64,000 bases of DNA from Artemia franciscana (Eukaryota > Arthropoda > Branchiopoda > Anostraca > Artemiidae): NCBI RefSeq assembly GCF_032884065.1, contig NC_088868.1, positions 184,001 through 248,000 of the forward strand, in the 5' to 3' direction. The position numbers and the translations under genes were made by a program. Below the pieces are notes generated by a model, which worked only from the letters and a program-made list of their open reading frames with translations, did no database searches and had not been told where the DNA came from. This document shows, in pieces, positions 59,132-64,000 of the stretch. Within the stretch, counting starts at the first letter, position 1; every line of letters begins with the position of its first letter.

Positions 59132-60860
59132 TCAAACAGTTCGTGGTAAGGAACTGTAGTAAGGGGCGACCCGGCTCAATAGTAAACGGAACTCTAAAAA
59201 ACGGAATTTTGATGCTAAAAGATACATAAAAAGAATCGAATTTTTACGCTGATTCTAAATATATAAGTTTCAATTAATTTAGTCTTTGTCATCAAAAGTT
59301 ACGAGCCTGAGAAAATTTGCCCTATTTTGGAAAAAAGGGGGAAACATCCCCTAAAAGTCATAGAATCTTAACGAAAATCACACTATCGCATTCGGTATAT
59401 CAGAGAACTCTATAGCAAAAATTTCAAGCTCCTTTCTAAAAAAATGTGGAATTTTGTATTTTTTGCCAGAAGACAAATCACGGGTGCGTGTTTATTTGTT
59501 TGTTTGTTTTTGTTTTTTTTTTGTTTTTTTTTCCCAGGGGTCATCTTATCGACCAAGTGGTCCTAGAATGTCGCGAGAGGGCTCATTTTAACGGAAATGA
59601 AAAGTTCTAGTGCCCTTTTTAAGTGACCAAAAAAATTGGAGGGCAAATAGGCCCCCTCCCACGCTCATTTTTTTCCAAAAGTCAACAGATTAAAATTTTA
59701 AGATAGCCATTTTGTTCAGCATAGTCGAAAACCATAATAACTATGTCTTCCCCCACAATCCCTGAGGGAGGGGCTGCAAGTTACAAACTTTGACCAGTGT
59801 TTACATATAGTAATGGTTATTGGGAAGTGTACAGACGTTTTCATGGGGATTTTTTGGTTTGGGGCATGGGGTTGATGGGAGAGAGCTTTGTGGGAGGATC
59901 TTTCCTTTGAGGAATATGTCATGGGGGAAGAAAAATTCAATGAAAAGGGCGCAGGACTTTCTAGCATTACTATAAAAAAAACAATGAAAAACGTTTTTTC
60001 AAATGAAAGTAAGGAATAGCATTGAAATTTAAAACGAACAGAGATTATTACGCATATGAGGGGTTCTAAAAATACTTTAGCATAAAGAGCGAGGTATTTA
60101 GGAGGAGATAAATACCTCGCTCTTTATGCTAAAATATTTTTAGTGATTTCAACTATTTATTCTACGGCCTTTTTGATTCAGGGGTCATTCTTAAAGAATT
60201 GGGACAAAACTTACGATTTAGTGTAAAGAGCGAGGTATTAACGAGGGTACAAACCCCCTTGTACACATAATAAAAATATAAGAATATAAAAGTTTGTTAC
60301 GTAAGTTAATTCTTAAGTTACGTATATTTTTTACTAATAAAAACGTTCGTTGAAAGTTAAAAGTTCTAGTAGCCTTTTTAAGTAACCGAAAAATTGGAGG
60401 GCAGCTAGGCCTTCTTCCCCACCCCTTATTTCTCAAAATCGTCTGATCAAAACTAAGAGAAAGCCATTTAGCCAAAAAAAATTATTATACTAATTTCATT
60501 TCAATAATTTATGTACGGAGAGCCAAAATCAAACATGCATTAATTCAAAAACGTTCAGAAATTAAATAAAAAAAACTAGTTTTTTTAACTGAAAGTAAGG
60601 AGCGACATTAAAACTTAAAACGAACAGATATTACTCCGTATATGAAATGGGTTGTCCCCTCCGCAGTCCCTCGCTCTTTACGCTAAAGTTTGACTCTTTG
60701 CCACAATTCTACTTTTTAAAACAATTAAAAACTTTAGCGTAAAGAGCGAGGGACTGCGGAGGGGACAACCCATTTCATATACGGAGTAATTTCTGTTCGT
60801 TTTAAGTTTTAATGTCGCTCCTTACTTTCAGTTAAAAAAAACTAGTTTTTTTTATTTAAT
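59132..60860 (+). mobile_element. Family A Helentron-like element, full-length copy d
   Basis: The most complete copy, 1.73 kb. It starts TCAAACAGTTCGTGGTAAGG (hairpin with one mismatch), followed by GTAAGGGGCGACCCGG. The middle has a 34-bp-arm hairpin at 60067-60142 with the core CTTTAGCATAAAGAGCGAGG. It ends in a giant foldback at 60561-60860, whose arms are about 130 bases each with only a few mismatches around a loop of about 38. The last bases are CTAGTTTTTTTTATTTAAT. GTCGCTCCTTAC near the 3' end is the inverse of the GTAAGGAGCGAC found near the 5' end of sister copies. No protein-coding capacity. The next copy starts at the very next base. Confidence 0.82.
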
Positions 60861-62435
60861 CAAACAGTTCGTGGTAACGAACTGTAGTTACGAGCCTGAG
60901 AAAATTTGCGTTATTTTAGAAAATAGGGGGAAACGCCCCCTAAAAGTCATAGAATCTTAACGAAAATCACGCCATCAGATTCAGCGTATCAGAGAACCCT
61001 AATGTAGAACTTTCGAGCTCCTATCTACAAAAATGTGGAATTTTGCATTTTTTGCCAGAAGGCAGATCACGGATGCGTGTTTATTTGTTTTTTTGTTTTT
61101 TTGTTTTTTTTTTCCCAGGGGTGATCGTATCGACCCTGTTGTCCTAGAATGTTGCAAGAGGGCTCATTCTAACGGAAATGAAAAGGTCTAGTGCCCTTTT
61201 TAAGTGACCAAAAAAATTGGAGGGCACCTAGGCCCCCTCCCACGCTAATTATTTTCCCAAAGTCAACGGATCAAAATTCTGAGATAGCCATTTTATTCAG
61301 CGTAGTCGAAAAACCTTATAACTATGTCTTTGGGGACGACTTATTCCCCCACAGTCCCCGTGGGAGGGGCAACAAGTTACAAACTTTGACCTGTGCTTAC
61401 ATATAGTAATGGTTATTGGGAAGTATACAGGCGTTTTCAGGAGGATTTTTTTGGTCTGGGGGAGGGGTTGAGAAGAGGGGGATATGCTGGGGGAACTTTC
61501 CTTCGAGAATTTGTAATGGGAGAAGAAAATTTCCATGAAGGGAGAGCAGGATTTACTAGTATTATTTAAAAAAAAAACAATTAAAAAATAAAAGTGAAAA
61601 AGCTTTTTCAGCTGGAAGTAAGGAACAGCAATAAAATTTAAAACAAACAGAAATTATTACCCATATGAGGGGCTCACCTCCTTCTAATACCTCGCTCTTT
61701 ACGCTAAAGTATTTTCGGTAATTTCAACTACTTATTCTACGGCTTTTGTGATTCAGGGGGTCATTCTTAATGAATTGGGATAAAATTTAAGCTTTAGTGT
61801 AAAGAGCGAGGTACTGACGATGGGGCGAATCCCCTCATATATGTAATAAAAATATGAGAATACAAAAGTTCTTTACGTAAGCTAATTTATAAGTTACGTA
61901 AATCTTTTACCAATAAAAAGATTCGTAAAAAATTAAAAGTTCTAGTTGCCTTTTTAATTAACCAAAAAATCGGGGGGCAACTAGGCTTCGTCCCCCGCTC
62001 TTTTTTCTCAAAATCATTCGATCAAAATTATGAGAAAGCCATTGAGCCAAAAAAAAAAAATATGCAAATTTCGTTTTGATTATTCCTCTGCGGAGAGCCA
62101 AAATCAAAACATGCATTGATTCAAAAACGTTCAGAAATTAAATAAAAAAAACAAGTTTTTTCAACTGAAAGTAAGGTGTGACATCAAAACTTAAAACGCA
62201 CATAAATTACTTCGTATATGAAAGAGGCTGCTTCCTCATCAACTTCGTTCTCTTTACGCTAAAGTTTTTTACTGTTTTAGAAAGAAGAATTGAGAGAAAG
62301 AGTCAAACTTTAGCGTAAAGAGCGGGGCGTTGATGAGGAAGCAGCCTCTTTCATATACGGAGTAATTTCTGTTCGTTTTAAGTTTTAATGTCGCTCCTTA
62401 CTTTCAGTTAAAAAAACTAGTTTTTTTTATTTAAT
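60861..62435 (+). mobile_element. Family A Helentron-like element, copy e, joined head-to-tail
   Basis: It starts CAAACAGTTCGTGGTAACGA directly after the ATTTAAT end of copy d. It lacks about 250 bases just after the hairpin (the subterminal GTAAGGAGCGAC segment), then follows the family to the terminal foldback at about 62140-62435 (arms about 110-130 bp, with GAAGCAGCCTCTTTCATATA inside) and the same CTAGTTTTTTTTATTTAAT end. A further foldback lies at 61670-61850. Minus-strand open frames here, as in the sister copies, are repeat shadows. Confidence 0.82.
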
Positions 62436-62700
62436 AGTGAGAAGACTCGTCATGGATCAGTGGCATCTAGAATAAATCTGATTAAACATTTGAATAGATA
62501 TAGCCCAAGGCTTTATGCATAACTGCGAGAAAACACTTTTATAACACAAACTCTTGTTTTATAATATGCACAAAGTTACTATTAATCAGATTTTCAAGTT
62601 TCATTCCGTTTTTATACAGGTGTAAAATCATTTTTAAATAATATATTTATCCAACTGTTCTTATTCTTTCGCAATGGCGTCATGCTATTGACCGAGTGAC
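62436..62700. other. Unassigned sequence
   Basis: No recognised feature. Confidence 0.5.
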
Positions 62701-62890
62701 AAGGCCGTATCTAGGGTGGGGTGGGGGGGTTAGGGGGTTTGAAGCCCCTTCGAAATGCTTGTCGTATCACCTAACGAAAATGAATATAAACTAATTTTTG
62801 ATGCATTTTTAAAGTTTTTTGTAACCCTCCCCCTGAAAAAATCCTCTTGTATCCCCCTCCCCCCGAACAAAATTCTTGATACGGCCCTGC
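62701..62890. mobile_element. Small TIR element, family C (inverse orientation)
   Basis: Starts AAGGCCGTATCTAG and ends CTTGATACGGCCCTG, near-inverted ends. The interior has G-runs left, C-runs right and CGAAAATGAATATAAAC. The 65-codon minus-strand frame over it is not supported. Confidence 0.68.
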
Positions 62891-63704
62891 CGGGCGATAT
62901 TTCACAATTCATGTAAACGAAGAACACCGAATGAATATATTATTTAGGCCTATATATGGTACCATTGGTGGGGAAGCCCTGTTTTCACTATGGATTTTTC
63001 AGGCTCAGTCTGCTGAGAAAAACCTATTTTTGCTCATCGAAAAACAGACTACTGAAAAAAGCCACATCAAGTACGCATGATTTGCCTTTTTGTGCCTCAA
63101 AAGTACCAATGGAGACTGTGGCTGGCTAGAAAAGTAAAAAAGCACGGGCATGTTTTCCTGGAAAAGCTATAATGAAGACACGGCCTTAGACTTTTTCTCA
63201 GAGAATTATCTAAACTTGCTTAAAAATAAAAAAATCTTCATTTTTTCAACTTATTCCAACCAATTTTCAGCGTAAGTTGCAATTCAGAAAGAGCCTAAAA
63301 GCCAATTTCAAAATTATAATTCAAAAAATGGATGAAGCTGAATCTCAGCTATCATCAGATCTTCTGATGATCAGATAGCTCAATGTCAGATCAGTGCTGA
63401 TGAGTCGATCAGCAACATCGTCGTCTTTTGTTGAAAAAATTAGAAACCTAAGGACTGCAGAAAAATAACCTGGGGCCAATGGCCCATTGTGTACATGCTT
63501 AATAACCAGATTTGAACACAAGATAGTTTTTGAAAAAAGGTGGGTATTTATGTGACAAAACATTGATTGAAATATGGGACACATAAGATTTAACAGGAAA
63601 AAGCCAGCCAATCAACCGATTTCAGGTGGGGCGGGGGACCAAAGGTGCCATTTCTGTGTCTATTGTTCATATATTATTTTTATTATTGTTGTACTTTCTT
63701 GCAG
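62891..63704. other. Unassigned sequence with short palindromes
   Basis: 63353-63369 (CATCAGATCTTCTGATG) and neighbouring GATCAGATAG and CTGATGAGTCGATCAG phrases form a cluster of overlapping short inverted repeats. No gene recognised. Confidence 0.45.
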
Positions 63705-63793
63705 CGAAACTTGGAGTGCATTTTTCTCTTTTTTGCCAGCTAAAGGAGACAATTCCCAGTCTCGATTTGAGTGCAATTTTCACTGATACATAA
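63705..63793 (+). CDS. Candidate terminal exon of the PTB gene (weak)
   Basis: A pyrimidine-rich tract ending TACTTTCTTGCAG (63704) is followed by CG, which with the phase-1 G of exon 3 gives an Ala codon. The frame then reads KLGVHFSLFCQLKETIPSLD and nine more residues to a TAA at 63791-63793. Phase and splice signal fit, but the peptide is short, shows no domain and need not be part of this gene. Intron 3 would be 10.8 kb, in line with the other introns. Confidence 0.22.
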
Positions 63794-64000
63794 GACAAAT
63801 AAAATCTACCAATCTCAAGCAAAGAAAAATCCGACCAGTCTTCAATCCAGATTATGTTTTTGTCGCCCCTCTAACCCCCTTTCGGCGGCCCTAGTAATAT
63901 GTATTCTACTAAGTCTGTTAACCTTCTAGTTATCATTTTGTTATCATCCACTGATAACAGTGCATACTCGGGGAAAATGTTGACCCTAATATAAAGTATA
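63794..64000. other. Window end, unassigned
   Basis: No recognised feature. AATAAA at about 63798 could serve as a polyadenylation signal if the weak exon at 63705 is real. Confidence 0.35.

Noticed and set aside
63400-63430. Hammerhead ribozyme-like CTGATGAGTCGATCAG
   Set aside because: The CTGATGA core is present, but the required GAAA part after stem II is absent and no flanking stem III forms.

Overview
The window looks like intron-rich, AT-rich, repeat-dense genomic DNA from an invertebrate, most likely an arthropod. The reasons are one conserved-looking gene split by very long GT-AG introns, Penelope-like and LINE retroelement remnants, a tRNA-derived SINE, foldback elements, and no operons or bacterial-style genes. 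The large foldback families resemble what I remember of brine-shrimp (Artemia) DNA. That is memory-based inference and I could not check it.

One host gene can be followed along the + strand. Exon 1 (6212-6726) encodes most of a phosphotyrosine-binding (PTB/PID) domain. Exon 2 (43105-43286) finishes the domain's C-terminal helix and starts a linker. Exon 3 (52409-52903) encodes a low-complexity tail with Pro-rich, Lys-rich and Gly/Pro/Met-rich parts. The splice sites and phases fit exactly (split AG|G Arg codon, then G|AT Asp codon). The joined reading frame is about 397 codons and runs on into a further exon after 52903. Intron 1 is 36,378 bp and intron 2 is 9,122 bp. One weak candidate for a last exon lies at 63705-63793.

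Almost everything else is mobile or repeated DNA in or beside these introns. Left of the gene are a head-to-head inverted repeat (2.1-3.8 kb) and a Penelope-like element remnant with a GIY-YIG domain (3.9-5.1 kb). Intron 1 holds several satellites: a 70-bp minisatellite (11.65-12.08 kb), a 1.35-1.6-kb tandem duplication (15.1-18.1 kb), a CpG-rich repeat (18.6 kb) and a five-copy 150-bp array (20.7-21.5 kb). It also holds LINE remnants (25.8-27.6, 34.6, 38.5-39.3 and 41.4-42.1 kb), SINE copies (27.8 and 37.9 kb), and a spotless 40-bp palindrome (11.0 kb).

The most interesting structures are two dispersed families. Family A copies lie at 36.3-37.9, 40.3-41.4, 58.0-58.8, 59.1-60.9 and 60.9-62.4 kb. 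Family B copies lie at 28.2-30.0 and 48.8-51.3 kb. Each family has an 8-bp-stem, 4-nt-loop hairpin at one end and short subterminal inverted repeats. Family B carries a central array of about 295-bp units whose copy number differs between its two copies. Family A carries foldbacks with arms of about 130 bp, and two of its copies are joined head-to-tail with no spacer. This layout resembles the non-autonomous Helentron-type rolling-circle elements (HINE/DINE-1) and is my best candidate for an under-described system here. No autonomous Rep/helicase gene is present in the window.
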